From NCBI GenBank assembly GCA_019058425.1, contig JAHPYZ010000011.1, positions 1-64,000 of the forward strand: 64,000 bases of DNA, given 5' to 3'. The stretch comes from Promethearchaeota archaeon (GTDB lineage: Archaea; Asgardarchaeota; Lokiarchaeia; Sigyniarchaeales; SOKP01). Positions 51,624 through 61,219 of the stretch are shown piece by piece. Under the pieces are notes generated by a model. That model was not told the origin of the DNA. It did no database searches and saw only the letters and a program-made list of their open reading frames with translations. The translations under genes and the position numbers were made by a program. Position 1 is the first letter of the stretch, and each line of letters starts with the position of its first letter.

Positions 51624-51772
51624 ATTGATATTTGAATCGTCTAATTATTTAAGTATCAGTATCTTTATCACAATTTAAAAATCTTAGAATAAGATTCAAA
51701 TTTATGATTTATAAAAACTAAATTAAAAAATCTCCAAATATAATCATAAAGTAAAATTGAATGTGAAATACC

Positions 51773-52276
51773 ATGTCAAAAACAGAAGAAGGTTTAAAGG
51801 AAGCATTTGCTGGTGAATCACAAGCAAATCGTAAATATTTAGCTTTTGCTCAAAAGGCAGACCAGGAAGGTTTTTCTCAAATAGCAAAAATTTTTAGAGC
51901 TGCTGCAGCAGCAGAAACAGTTCATGCCCATAATCATCTTAAAGTACTTGGTGGGGTTAAATCAACGAAAGAGAATATACAAGCTGCAATAGAAGGAGAA
52001 CATCATGAGTTTACTTCAATGTATCCCGAGTTTCTTGAAGTTGCTAAAAAAGAAGGTAATAAAGATGCTGAAAGAACATTTAACTATGCTAATGAAGTAG
52101 AAAAAGTTCACCACAAGTTATATTCTACTGCTCTTGAAGCAATTGAGAGTGGTAAAGATTTAGAGAAAAAAGACGTATATATTTGTCCTGTCTGTGGATA
52201 TACTCATGAAGGAGATCCACCAGATAATTGTCCAGTTTGTGGTGCAGCAAAAAAAGCTTTTAAACAAATTACCTAA
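51773..52276 (+). CDS. rubrerythrin
   Basis: A 167-residue non-haem iron peroxidase. The ferritin-like four-helix bundle carries the E-x-x-x-E/H metal ligands (GLKEAFAGESQANRK, AAAAAETVHAHNH, EGEHHEFTSMYP, AEEV-like helix with VEKVHHKLYS). The rubredoxin-like end is VYICPVCGYTHEGDPPDNCP followed by CGA. It reduces peroxide in anaerobes. The gene stands alone with no obvious redox neighbour. Confidence 0.92.
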   Translation: MSKTEEGLKEAFAGESQANRKYLAFAQKADQEGFSQIAKIFRAAAAAETVHAHNHLKVLGGVKSTKENIQAAIEGEHHEFTSMYPEFLEVAKKEGNKDAERTFNYANEVEKVHHKLYSTALEAIESGKDLEKKDVYICPVCGYTHEGDPPDNCPVCGAAKKAFKQIT

Positions 52277-52309
52277 TTTATTTTATTTTTTATTTTGAGT
52301 TTTATTATT

Positions 52310-53899
52310 TTACATTTTCCAAGGACTATAGCATTCTTTGACTTTTAAAAGGTAATCATTAAGGGAGAAGTTCAAATCCTTTTCTGCTTTCTGTAAACCA
52401 ACAGGAGTGGCTCCATTATTATAATAATTTAAAAGTAAATCTGAAACTTGTTGATTTCCTAATGAGATCAATGCTTGAAGTCTAGCGTTTTTAATAATTG
52501 ATTTAAAATTTTTAAATCTTAACGTTATTGAGTTTATACTCTTAAGTTCCTGCTCCAATCTCTGGTATTTCCTTCTCAATTTAGTTAAATTTTCATCTAA
52601 ATAGAAGGTTATCTCTTTTTCATATGGAGTATTAATTTTTGGAATAAAGGGATTAATATTTACCCTTAAGGAATTCTTAGTAAAACCTAATTGATCTATT
52701 GATTTCAATAGGCTAATAATTTCTTCAATATCATCTTCTCTTTCGTTAGGTAATCCAATTAAAAAATAAAATTTAATATTTTTAATTTGAGAATCTTTAA
52801 TTTGTGTTACGATTGATATTATTTTTTCATTCGATATTTTCTTTCCAAGAGCATATCTTAGTTTTTCTGAACCCGCTTCTGGGGCAATAGTAATTGTTTT
52901 AATTTCGGCTTTTTCGAATAATTGAATTATACCTTGCGTTAAATGCTCCACTCGAATTGAAGGAACTGTTAATCTTTTTCCATTATCAATTATATACTCA
53001 CATATTTGTTTGAATTTAGGATGGGATGATACACAAGAACCTATAAGACTGATTGTATCATAATTGGAATATTGGATACTTTTTTGAATAAAATTAATTA
53101 TATTTTCATAACTCCTATTTCGAAATGGATAATTATGAAAGGAGGATATGCAAAATTTACATTGAAATGGACATCCTCGATTCAATTCTAAAAAGAAATT
53201 ACTTTCAAATATAGATTTTTTACTGGGAATTTTAGAGATTAATTGAAATATGGGTGTTGGAGAATCATCAAGATTTTTGAGAACTACTCTTTTTACATCA
53301 TTTTCAAGTATTGGAATAAATAATCCTTCGACATTTTTTGCTCTCTCTAAAAATTCTTCAAAACTTATTTTTTGTTTGTTGTAAGTTTGAAATAAGTCAA
53401 AGAAAAGAGGTAAATTTTGTTCCGAATCACCAATAAATAGGATATCAAAGAATTTACTCAACGGAATTGGATTTGAGGTGACTGCTGGACCACCCGCAAT
53501 TAACAACGGAAATTTTGAATCATCTTTTTGAGTCTTTTTTTGACGTTCTTGAATAGTTAGGGGAATTTCTGCTTTGTCTAATATCCATAAAATATTCTTA
53601 AAATCATTTTCAAAATGCAAGGAAAATCCTAGAATATCAAACTCGTCTGGTAATACTTTATTTTCGAGGGATCGTAATTCATTTTTTGAAGAATAATCTT
53701 TTGAAGCGGGAAATTTTAAAGATAAATTGTCGGGAATGAAAATTCTTTCGCATGCAATATTATCAAATGAGTTAATTAAGAAGTAGAGAAGTCTAATAGA
53801 ATATGAAGACATACCAAGTGAGAATCTATTTGGGTACACTAATCCAAAAGAAAACTCAATTTTCCGCCAATCTTTAACAATAACGTTCTCTGTATACAT
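52310..53899 (-). CDS. radical SAM protein with B12-binding-like N-terminal domain
   Basis: A 529-residue protein. Residues 1-200 are a Rossmann-like part (ILGFSLHFENDFKNILWIL, LLIAGGPAVTSNP, ILFIGDSEQ) as in the radical SAM/B12 group, but no D-x-H-x-x-G was seen, so the domain may not hold cobalamin. The radical SAM cluster is C243-x3-C247-x2-C250 in NRGCPFQCKFCIS, followed by DTISLIGS, PEAGSEKL and FYFLIGLPNERE. Reaction unknown; related proteins methylate or join unactivated carbons. Confidence 0.8.
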   Translation of the reverse strand: MYTENVIVKDWRKIEFSFGLVYPNRFSLGMSSYSIRLLYFLINSFDNIACERIFIPDNLSLKFPASKDYSSKNELRSLENKVLPDEFDILGFSLHFENDFKNILWILDKAEIPLTIQERQKKTQKDDSKFPLLIAGGPAVTSNPIPLSKFFDILFIGDSEQNLPLFFDLFQTYNKQKISFEEFLERAKNVEGLFIPILENDVKRVVLKNLDDSPTPIFQLISKIPSKKSIFESNFFLELNRGCPFQCKFCISSFHNYPFRNRSYENIINFIQKSIQYSNYDTISLIGSCVSSHPKFKQICEYIIDNGKRLTVPSIRVEHLTQGIIQLFEKAEIKTITIAPEAGSEKLRYALGKKISNEKIISIVTQIKDSQIKNIKFYFLIGLPNEREDDIEEIISLLKSIDQLGFTKNSLRVNINPFIPKINTPYEKEITFYLDENLTKLRRKYQRLEQELKSINSITLRFKNFKSIIKNARLQALISLGNQQVSDLLLNYYNNGATPVGLQKAEKDLNFSLNDYLLKVKECYSPWKM

Positions 53900-53936
53900 T
53901 TATAAGAATTTTGAAAATAAATTTTATAAAAATCAT

Positions 53937-54737
53937 TTAATCATAAGTAATAGACTCTTGTTCTGCTTTAATTTTCTCAATCTCTTCCACAATAAGTGGT
54001 AAAATTATTCCAGTTTTATGATTGATAACTATTTCAGCTCGCTCATCTAAATCAGTTGGCTCATCATTAATTATTATTAATTTTCCTCCTTCCCTTAAAG
54101 AATATAGAGGTAAATCACAAATAGGTGCAACAGTGAGGGAAGATCCAGCAATTAACATAACGTCTGATTTCTTTGCCAAATCAATTGCCATATATTTTTC
54201 AAAGTTAGGTAGTTGCTCTCCAAATAAGACTACTGACGGTTTTAATGGAGCACCACAATAATTACATGCTGGACTTTTTTCCTTTTTAACTTTACGTAAT
54301 ACTTGTTCTTTATTATAACTCGCACGACATCCCAGACAAGAGAATCTATTGATATTACCATGGACTTCATATACGATAATAGATCCTGCTTTTTGGTGTA
54401 ATTCATCTATATTTTGTGTTATTATTGCTTTAATAATATTCATTTTTTCAAGTGAGGCAATTGCATAATGACCTGGATTGGGTTCGGCACTAAATAAGGT
54501 AGGTGCAATATCTTCAGCCATTTTCCAAAATTTTGATGGATCTCTTAAGAATGATTGTATACTTCCATATATTTCAGGTTTATATTTTTCCCATATACCA
54601 CTTTCTCCTCTAAAATCGGGAATTCCTGATTCGGTTGAGATTCCCGCTCCAGTTAATACTACTGCATTTTTTGATTTTAATAGTAATTCCGAAGCTTTTC
54701 GAATACTTTCTATTTCTTTTGGTTTCAATGTTTTCAT
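53937..54737 (-). CDS. Sir2-family NAD-dependent deacylase
   Basis: A 266-residue sirtuin: AVVLTGAGISTESGIPDFRG, AIITQNIDELHQKAG (the QNID motif), VYEVHGN (catalytic His), two Cys pairs CLGC and CNYC for zinc, then PSVVLFGEQLPN and LIAGSSLTVAP. It removes acetyl or acyl groups from lysine using NAD. Targets in archaea include chromatin proteins such as Alba. It is the only deacetylase in the window and could act on the products of the GNAT array, but that is speculation. Confidence 0.92.
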   Translation of the reverse strand: MKTLKPKEIESIRKASELLLKSKNAVVLTGAGISTESGIPDFRGESGIWEKYKPEIYGSIQSFLRDPSKFWKMAEDIAPTLFSAEPNPGHYAIASLEKMNIIKAIITQNIDELHQKAGSIIVYEVHGNINRFSCLGCRASYNKEQVLRKVKKEKSPACNYCGAPLKPSVVLFGEQLPNFEKYMAIDLAKKSDVMLIAGSSLTVAPICDLPLYSLREGGKLIIINDEPTDLDERAEIVINHKTGIILPLIVEEIEKIKAEQESITYD

Positions 54738-54910
54738 TTTTATTGTGAATGAAAATGTTTAAGTTGTTAATGCATGTAATTTTAATAAAATTTATACTTA
54801 TAGATTAAATTAATACGTACTAGTGTATATTTCTAACATAAAATATAAAAAAATTAATATATTCAATAATTCTATAATCCATAATAGCTAATTTCTCAAA
54901 GTTTTTCTAC

Positions 54911-55801
54911 ATGATCTCTTCTTTCAGCATTATTTTAGAGAATGATGTTTTATATTGTTCAGATGAAAATAAATACAAAGCTTTTGAAATAGTATTATTT
55001 GTAGAGAAGCTCATGAATATATTTAGATGGCGTTTAAAAAATATCTGCTTAAAAAGTAGGAAAAAGAAAAGAGAACGTATTATTGTTGAGCATATTATTA
55101 CAAATGCCGGTCAGAACTTATTTTTTTGCTGTGTCGGTCATTTTAGTGTTGGATCAAAAGAATCTTTTAAAATGCTAAAAGAATTTCGTGATCAAGTCAA
55201 AAGTCAATATAAAGACCTATCCCGATTAAAATTTGCTTCAGGAGAACCAACATTTAAGCAAGTTATTAATCTTATAACAGAGTATTTAAAAGATAAATAT
55301 TTGGATCCTTTAGAAGAAGAAATTATTTATGATAAAGTTAATAATAATAACGGCAGAAATGAAATTTTATATGCAGGTATTTCTGCTCAAGGGTTGCCCA
55401 TTATTTCTCAATTATATGACAATAACCTTTTAAGTAACCTAGAAAGAGAAAAAACATTTGAAAATATAGAATTATTTAGTTCAGATCTTTCAGCAAAATT
55501 AGCTACTATTTCTATGAACACCCAAATCCGTGCTAAAACAAAAATTAAAGAGATCCATTTAGATGATATTATAAATCCTGAAAATCATAATGGCAAAAAA
55601 GTTATATTATTTGGAAATATCAATGGTTATTCTATAGATTTCATAGCCACGGGTAATTTTTATAAAATAAAGTCAGTATTTAAACAACTCAAGGCGAAAA
55701 TGGCATTGGATTCTGCCTTCAAAAATGAATTTTCCGGGGACTTGAGGCCATTCAAACATTTATCTTATTATCTTGATGAAGTTGTAAAAGAATTCGATTA
55801 A
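54911..55801 (+). CDS. two-domain longin-like protein
   Basis: A 296-residue protein. The N-terminus SSFSIILENDVLYCSDENKY, then KAFEIVLFVEKLMNIF, and after a basic loop NLFFCCVGHFSVG with SFKMLKEFRDQVKSQY, has the longin or AP-like sigma layout. A second unit from about 150 (EILYAGISAQGLPIISQLYD, KLATISMNTQIRAKTKIKEI, VILFGNINGYSIDFIA) repeats it in part. No TM helix. It is likely a GTPase-binding or coat-type adaptor; I know no named family. Sir2 lies divergently upstream. Confidence 0.58.
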   Translation: MISSFSIILENDVLYCSDENKYKAFEIVLFVEKLMNIFRWRLKNICLKSRKKKRERIIVEHIITNAGQNLFFCCVGHFSVGSKESFKMLKEFRDQVKSQYKDLSRLKFASGEPTFKQVINLITEYLKDKYLDPLEEEIIYDKVNNNNGRNEILYAGISAQGLPIISQLYDNNLLSNLEREKTFENIELFSSDLSAKLATISMNTQIRAKTKIKEIHLDDIINPENHNGKKVILFGNINGYSIDFIATGNFYKIKSVFKQLKAKMALDSAFKNEFSGDLRPFKHLSYYLDEVVKEFD

Positions 55802-55831
55802 ATTCCCTCATTAAAAGAAGAGAGGATTTTT

Positions 55832-57589
55832 TCATAGAACTGCTACTTGTTCTTGAAGTTTTACAGATTCATTTTTCTTAAATTTTCGCAATAATTTAGA
55901 GAATTTTAGTGGCTTACTTGTATAATTAAGTTCTGCCAATGCTAGTTCTTGGTATGCAATGAATAATTTATTAGAAAATTCTTCCCAATCTCGACAAATT
56001 GCCAATGTTTCATCATCATTTCTGAGAAGACTATCATATGACATTATTCTGTTAAATTCTGATGAATATTCTTCAATAACATCTGAGTTTGCTCCGTCTA
56101 GTAAATCTCTACAAAATTCATAAGCAGGGTACCAGTTTTTAACTCGTGAAAAATCTCGATGAATTTGCATTAGTAGTACATTTCTTGGACCTTCCCATAA
56201 TTCCATAATCATTGAATCTCTATGAAAACGCGGAGATGAAAGAAAATCTTCCATGATCCCATGCCCTCCATAAAATGAAATGGCTCTTCTTATCATTTTT
56301 GGTGCTTCATCCGCTACAACAATTTTTTGAAGCATTATCAATTCGCGTAATCTAAATCGACGTTTACGTTCTTCTAGATCTTCAATTTTTTCTAATTCTC
56401 TTATTCCACTAATAAGTTTTTCTTGAAAATGAATGTATTCAGCATAAACCTTAAAACAACCCACTGCAGATCGTTTTGCAAAATGATCTAACTCGTTAAT
56501 TTGATTTATCATCATAGGAAATGAAGATATTGGTACATCAAAAGCAGTTCTAAATTGAGAATATAATATTGCTTCTCTTGCTACTCGTATCGCTCCTGAT
56601 GCCATTCCAAAAGCAACATGAAGTCTTGATAACGAAAGAACAATCCCAACAATATCAGCAAGACCCATTTCAAGCGGACCTATAGGGTATGCTACAGTAC
56701 CATTATATGTAATTTCTGCTGTGGGTAATTCAGCGGTTCCTAATTTCTGCTTAAGTCTATCAATTGTATAAGAATTTCTTATTTCTTTTTCTTTATTCCC
56801 AGGTAACCAAGCAGGAACAGCAAACGCAGCCACTCTCGTGGATGATTGAGTGCCTTTAGGTTTTGCAGTTACTATTTGATGATCTGATTGTATTGCTGAG
56901 CAGAAAAACTTCTGACCATATAGACGCCACACATTTGAATAACCATCAGGACCTTCCTCTTCTTCATATACGGCTTCAACTAAATTTGCAGGAACATCGC
57001 TTCCGCCCTGAATTTCACTCACAAATTGGGAACCTAATTTATATTCACCATTTATGCCATCTCTAATAGAAATAAGGATATTTTTTGCTTCGGGGCTTAA
57101 GCTATTCTCATACTTTTGCATAAGTTCAAATGCTCCATGGGTACACGCTACAGGACACATTACACCCGCTTCTCCGTTCTCGTACAATAAAAACATTTTA
57201 ATGAAACGGCTCCATGCCGAATTTCTCGCGGGATCAAAAAGTCCAAGGCTAAAAACTTCACGCTCTAGGATCTCAGTCTCTAAACATCGCTCTATACGAT
57301 CTATTCGATGATTATGAGCATCATAATGTTTTACTTTAGTAACTTTTATTCTATTTTCAAGTTCATTCGCTTTATCAGCAAGATTTCGAAATCGAAATGA
57401 AACATAATCAGAAAGAGCTCGAAGATCTCTATCAAGTTTCTCAAACTCCTCTGGAGGGGTATATTTCTTTACAAGAGCTTGAAGAAACTCATCATCTTTA
57501 TAATAATTGAAATGATTTCTTACAAAAAGAAAATCATCAAACGAGTAAGGATTGGTCCTATTTCCTTCTAGTTTAGAAATTAATATCAC
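55832..57589 (-). CDS. acyl-CoA dehydrogenase, AidB-like branch
   Basis: A flavoprotein dehydrogenase of 585 residues. Conserved parts are GSQFVSEIQGGSDVPAN, WRLYGQKFFCSAIQSDH, SLSRLHVAFGMASGAIRVA, and the C-terminal FYGGHGIMEDFLSSPRFHRD followed by IMELWEGPRNVLL, as in isovaleryl-CoA dehydrogenases and AidB. The extra N-terminal helix region of about 100 residues is also AidB-like. It oxidises acyl-CoAs to enoyl-CoAs or has a protective role. No electron-transfer flavoprotein genes are nearby. Confidence 0.85.
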   Translation of the reverse strand: MILISKLEGNRTNPYSFDDFLFVRNHFNYYKDDEFLQALVKKYTPPEEFEKLDRDLRALSDYVSFRFRNLADKANELENRIKVTKVKHYDAHNHRIDRIERCLETEILEREVFSLGLFDPARNSAWSRFIKMFLLYENGEAGVMCPVACTHGAFELMQKYENSLSPEAKNILISIRDGINGEYKLGSQFVSEIQGGSDVPANLVEAVYEEEEGPDGYSNVWRLYGQKFFCSAIQSDHQIVTAKPKGTQSSTRVAAFAVPAWLPGNKEKEIRNSYTIDRLKQKLGTAELPTAEITYNGTVAYPIGPLEMGLADIVGIVLSLSRLHVAFGMASGAIRVAREAILYSQFRTAFDVPISSFPMMINQINELDHFAKRSAVGCFKVYAEYIHFQEKLISGIRELEKIEDLEERKRRFRLRELIMLQKIVVADEAPKMIRRAISFYGGHGIMEDFLSSPRFHRDSMIMELWEGPRNVLLMQIHRDFSRVKNWYPAYEFCRDLLDGANSDVIEEYSSEFNRIMSYDSLLRNDDETLAICRDWEEFSNKLFIAYQELALAELNYTSKPLKFSKLLRKFKKNESVKLQEQVAVL

Positions 57590-57724
57590 ATCCTTTTATT
57601 AATTCAGTAAATGATTAAAAGAATCTTAGAAGATAAATCGTATATAATTTATTAAATTTTTAGAAATGCAATATTCTTAATTGATGAAGTAATATACTTC
57701 AAATCGATTATTTTTAATTTTGGT

Positions 57725-58540
57725 TTATTCAGCACTCGTTTCTTCCGATTCTTCATCAGTACTTTCTGTTTCAGATGTTTTTTCATCAGGTTTTCTTTCT
57801 TTCTGAGGTTTACTGGAGGATTGAGCAAGTTTTTTTACATTAATTCTTTCAGATCTTTTTATTTCTGACTTTCTAGATCTTTTTACCTCTACTTCCACAA
57901 TATCAAATTGATCGTCGGGAACTTCCTTGTCTTCCCCGCCTTCGGGAATGGAGATTAATTTACTCTTGATAATCACAGAATTAGACAATGGATATATCGT
58001 TTTTGCTACTCTTTGAATTTGATTCTGAAATTCACCAAATACAACACCAGCTATAAATTTCTCATGGTTTAGACTTTTAGCAAATTCTCTCAATATCTCT
58101 CTCATTATTTTTCGAATTAATATCTGTTGACTACTTCTAGCTCTTTTTATAGTAGTACATAAGATTGTAAGCCGAAAAATATAGTTATCTTTGGTTGTTA
58201 AATTGATAATCGTTTGTATTTTAGTGCTTCCTCTTCCGATAAGGGATCTGACAAAATCGTTTGTGTAACTATGACCTTGGAATACTGTATTGCATTTTCT
58301 CGCTTCATCATTTATATCTTTGATTTGAAACTTTAATTTTAAACTAATATCAGAATATTTTCCAGTAAAATCATATAATAACGCCTCAACAGTTCTTCCC
58401 ATCAAATTATCTTCCATTCCAATAATTTCCCCTATTGGTTTGAAATTGAAACTCTTACTCGCTATGGTAGTGTACCAATTTTTATCTTTAAAACTGACTT
58501 TTTTTACTTTTGGTTTTTTCTTCCTTGCTCTTGAGCTCAC
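57725..58540 (-). CDS. rps3ae: small ribosomal subunit protein eS1 (S3Ae)
   Basis: A 271-residue ribosomal protein found in archaea and eukaryotes. The N-terminus RARKKKPKVKKVSFKDKNWY, then IIGMEDNLMGRTVEALLYDF and NTVFQGHSYTNDFVRSLIGR, followed by LTILCTTIKRARSSQQILIR, are clear family signatures. A C-terminal tail rich in Lys, Glu and Ser/Thr (about 40 residues) is longer than in many archaea. It is 14 bp downstream of the uS15 gene and shares its transcript. Confidence 0.93.
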   Translation of the reverse strand: MSSRARKKKPKVKKVSFKDKNWYTTIASKSFNFKPIGEIIGMEDNLMGRTVEALLYDFTGKYSDISLKLKFQIKDINDEARKCNTVFQGHSYTNDFVRSLIGRGSTKIQTIINLTTKDNYIFRLTILCTTIKRARSSQQILIRKIMREILREFAKSLNHEKFIAGVVFGEFQNQIQRVAKTIYPLSNSVIIKSKLISIPEGGEDKEVPDDQFDIVEVEVKRSRKSEIKRSERINVKKLAQSSSKPQKERKPDEKTSETESTDEESEETSAE

Positions 58541-58554
58541 TTTACATCATCTCT

Positions 58555-59013
58555 TTATCTTGCTACTAAAGTTCTAATTTTCTCAACATCGTATTTGAAA
58601 TCAGGTGCTAAAAGTTTCTTCTTTTTATAATATTTAATCAACCGATATATCTTACTCTCAGTTCGATTTAGACCTTTACGAGCTTCGAGATCTTTATGAT
58701 TTGTTTCAAGATGCTTTCTTACGTTCAAAGCTTTCCTAACTAAATTAGCGAGTTCTTCCGGTAATGTCGTTTCAATATCGTTTTCTTCCAGAATCTGACT
58801 AACTTTTTTACCAGTTACGACTTTAACTAACGGTACGCCTCTAGAGTCTCTCATTATAGTACCAATCATTGATTTTGAGTGGCCTCTTCTTGCGAGTTTT
58901 ACTACTTCGCTTTCAACTTCCTCAGGCGACAGTTCTATCCATACTGGTTTTTCCAATCTAGCAGGTCTAGTTGACCCACTACTTCCTTTTTTTCTGCTGT
59001 GCATCCGAGCCAT
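58555..59013 (-). CDS. rps15: small ribosomal subunit protein uS15
   Basis: 152 residues starting MARMHSRKKGSSGSTRP, the archaeal/eukaryotic form with an N-terminal extension, then WIELSPEEVESEVVKLARRG, LPEELANLVRKALNVRKHLE and KIYRLIKYYKKKKLLAPDF. It binds 16S rRNA and bridges subunits. AGGAGA lies about a dozen bases upstream of the ATG on the minus strand, a good ribosome site. It is the first gene of the pair with eS1. Confidence 0.94.
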   Translation of the reverse strand: MARMHSRKKGSSGSTRPARLEKPVWIELSPEEVESEVVKLARRGHSKSMIGTIMRDSRGVPLVKVVTGKKVSQILEENDIETTLPEELANLVRKALNVRKHLETNHKDLEARKGLNRTESKIYRLIKYYKKKKLLAPDFKYDVEKIRTLVAR

Positions 59014-59213
59014 TATTTATTTACTTCTCCTATATTTTATAGATTACCACTGAGATGTTAAATATTAAGATATAAAATAATTAAAGAAGTATACAAAATA
59101 AAATTTTGGAATTTTGAAGCTATAAAACAGATTTTCTTTAAATAATTCCATGTTCAATAGGTTTTGATTATTAATCATTTAAAACTATAATATTTATGAA
59201 GCAAGAAGAAAAT

Positions 59214-59780
59214 ATGATTTATTTTGTTACAGGAAATATAAATAAATTTAATGAAATTTCTGTTATTTTTTCAAAAGCAAATATGAAATATTGTTTACAA
59301 CAAAAAGATATTAAAACAATAGAAATCCAGGCAGATACTATAAAAGAAGTCGCTTTATTTAAATTAAATAGTATAAAAGGGCAAATTAATGGTTCATATT
59401 TCATAGAAGATGCAGGATTTTTTATTGATATTCCTCTTAATGGGTTTCCAGGTGTTTATTCTTCCTATGTCATGAAAACAATAGGGAACAAAGGATTATT
59501 GAGCTTAATAGATGATTTTGAGAATACAAAAGCTCATTTTAGCACAGTAATCGCCCTTCATTATAAACCTCTTGATAAAAACTTTTATTTTGAAGGATGT
59601 GTTCATGGGAAAATCTCAAAAACAATAAGAGGAACTGGGGGTTTTGGATTTGATCCAATTTTTTTACCTGATATATTACCAGATAGAACATTCGCAGAGA
59701 TAACTACAGAAGAAAAAAATAGGATATCTCATAGGGGTAAAGCTTGGAATAAGTTTATTAATTTTATGAAAAAAACATAA
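59214..59780 (+). CDS. XTP/dITP diphosphatase (HAM1/RdgB family)
   Basis: A house-cleaning pyrophosphatase removing ITP and XTP. IYFVTGNINKFNEI is the N-terminal nucleotide motif (x-x-T-G-N-x-x-K), FIEDAGFFIDIPLNGFPGVYS gives the metal-binding Asp, and GTGGFGFDPIFLPD and ISHRGKAWNKF are the C-terminal signature. I use ATG 59214, since MIYFVTGN is the usual start; the ATG at 59196 would add six residues. About 188 residues is standard. Confidence 0.9.
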   Translation: MIYFVTGNINKFNEISVIFSKANMKYCLQQKDIKTIEIQADTIKEVALFKLNSIKGQINGSYFIEDAGFFIDIPLNGFPGVYSSYVMKTIGNKGLLSLIDDFENTKAHFSTVIALHYKPLDKNFYFEGCVHGKISKTIRGTGGFGFDPIFLPDILPDRTFAEITTEEKNRISHRGKAWNKFINFMKKT

Positions 59781-59820
59781 ATACATTATTTCTTTTAATT
59801 TCGAAATATAGAGGAATAAA

Positions 59821-60804
59821 ATGAGTAAAATAATAAAATGGGGAATTTTAGGTTGTGGAAGGATAGCACATAAGTTTGCTGAAGGTTTAAGAGTACTTCC
59901 TGGTGCAAAATTGGAAGCTGTTGCTTCTAAAACAGAAAGAAAAGCAGAAGATCTTGGTAAAACGTTTGGTGTGAAAAAAATATATAATAATTATGAGGGA
60001 TTAGTTAATAATCACGCTGTAGATGTTATATATATTGCGACTACTCATAATTTCCATTATCAAAATGCATTATTCTGTCTAACTCATGGCAAACATGTTC
60101 TCTGTGAAAAACCTATAACACTAAATGCTGATCAAGCTGAAGACTTAATTAAGACAGCTCGTAACAACAATTTGTTTTTAATGGAAGCAATGTGGACAAG
60201 ATTTTTACCCTGTATTATAAAATTAAATGAACTTATAGAACAGGATATAATTGGAGAAATTAAACATATCACAGCTGATTTTGGAATAAATCGTGAGTTT
60301 GATCCAAAAATAAGAGCATTTAATCCTGAACTTGGAGGTGGAGCATTACTTGATCTAGGGATTTATCCAATTAATTTTGCAAGAATGGTTTATAAACAAT
60401 CACCTTGCAAAATAAAAAGTAGCGCGGATATTGGAATAACTAAAGTCGATGAAAAATCTTGTTATTTATTTGAATATGAAAATGGACAAACTGCTATGCT
60501 CTCTTCTTCGTATAGATTACTCATGACACATGAAGCATTTATCTTTGGAACAAAAGGATATCTAAAAATTCCTGATTTTTACCATCCAACAAAAATTGTC
60601 TTAAAATTAGAAGCAAAACCGAAGAAAATCTTTAGATTCCCATTTAAGTCTACTGGTTATAATTATGAAGCATTAGAAGTAATGAAATGTTTAATCTCTA
60701 ATCAAATTGAAAGTAAAATCATGCCATTAAATGAGACTTTAGAGATAATGAAAACTATGGACATAATACGTTCTCAGTGGAATCTTAAATATCCTGGAGA
60801 ATAA
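59821..60804 (+). CDS. Gfo/Idh/MocA-family oxidoreductase
   Basis: A 327-residue NAD(P)-dependent dehydrogenase acting on a sugar or cyclitol. WGILGCGRIAHKFAEGL is the Rossmann dinucleotide loop, LCEKPITLNADQAE carries the catalytic EKP motif, and MEAMWTRFLPCI and GALLDLGIYPINF complete the substrate domain. The E-A-M-W-T-R-F/Y motif is typical of the dihydrodiol-dehydrogenase/glucose-fructose branch. GAGGA precedes the ATG. Followed by a VOC gene 25 bp downstream. Confidence 0.88.
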   Translation: MSKIIKWGILGCGRIAHKFAEGLRVLPGAKLEAVASKTERKAEDLGKTFGVKKIYNNYEGLVNNHAVDVIYIATTHNFHYQNALFCLTHGKHVLCEKPITLNADQAEDLIKTARNNNLFLMEAMWTRFLPCIIKLNELIEQDIIGEIKHITADFGINREFDPKIRAFNPELGGGALLDLGIYPINFARMVYKQSPCKIKSSADIGITKVDEKSCYLFEYENGQTAMLSSSYRLLMTHEAFIFGTKGYLKIPDFYHPTKIVLKLEAKPKKIFRFPFKSTGYNYEALEVMKCLISNQIESKIMPLNETLEIMKTMDIIRSQWNLKYPGE

Positions 60805-60829
60805 TTAATTAAATTAAGAGGATATTCAA

Positions 60830-61219
60830 TTGAAAATTGAACATATTGCGATTTGGGTTAGGGATTTGGAAAAAATGAAAAATTTTTATAAAGAATATTT
60901 TGATGCGAAATCAAATAAAATTTATTATAATATAAATAAAAAGTTCTCATCGTGTTTTTTAACATTTGATAATACAACTAGATTGGAACTAATGCAGAGA
61001 CCATTAATTCCAGAGTCTCTAAATAATCCTTACAAGCAGTATATAGGTTTAATTCATATGGCGATTTCCGTTGGATCTGAGGAACGAGTGATTTCTCTAA
61101 CTAATCGTTTAGTAGACGATGGCTATGAAGTATTAGATAGACCAAGATATACGGGGGATGGTTACTTTGAAAGTAAAGTATTTGATCCAGAAAAAAACCA
61201 AATTGAAATTACTGTTTGA
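60830..61219 (+). CDS. VOC-superfamily glyoxalase-like protein
   Basis: A 129-residue vicinal-oxygen-chelate protein: KIEHIAIWVRDLEKMKNFYK with the first metal His, FLTFDNTTRLELMQ with a Glu, LIHMAISVG with His, and YFESKVFDPEKNQIEI with the final Glu. Two beta-alpha-beta-beta-beta units form the fold. TTG at 60830 is the start, with AGAGGA six to ten bases upstream. Its 3' end overlaps the convergent ABC ATPase by 11 bp. Confidence 0.82.
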   Translation: MKIEHIAIWVRDLEKMKNFYKEYFDAKSNKIYYNINKKFSSCFLTFDNTTRLELMQRPLIPESLNNPYKQYIGLIHMAISVGSEERVISLTNRLVDDGYEVLDRPRYTGDGYFESKVFDPEKNQIEITV

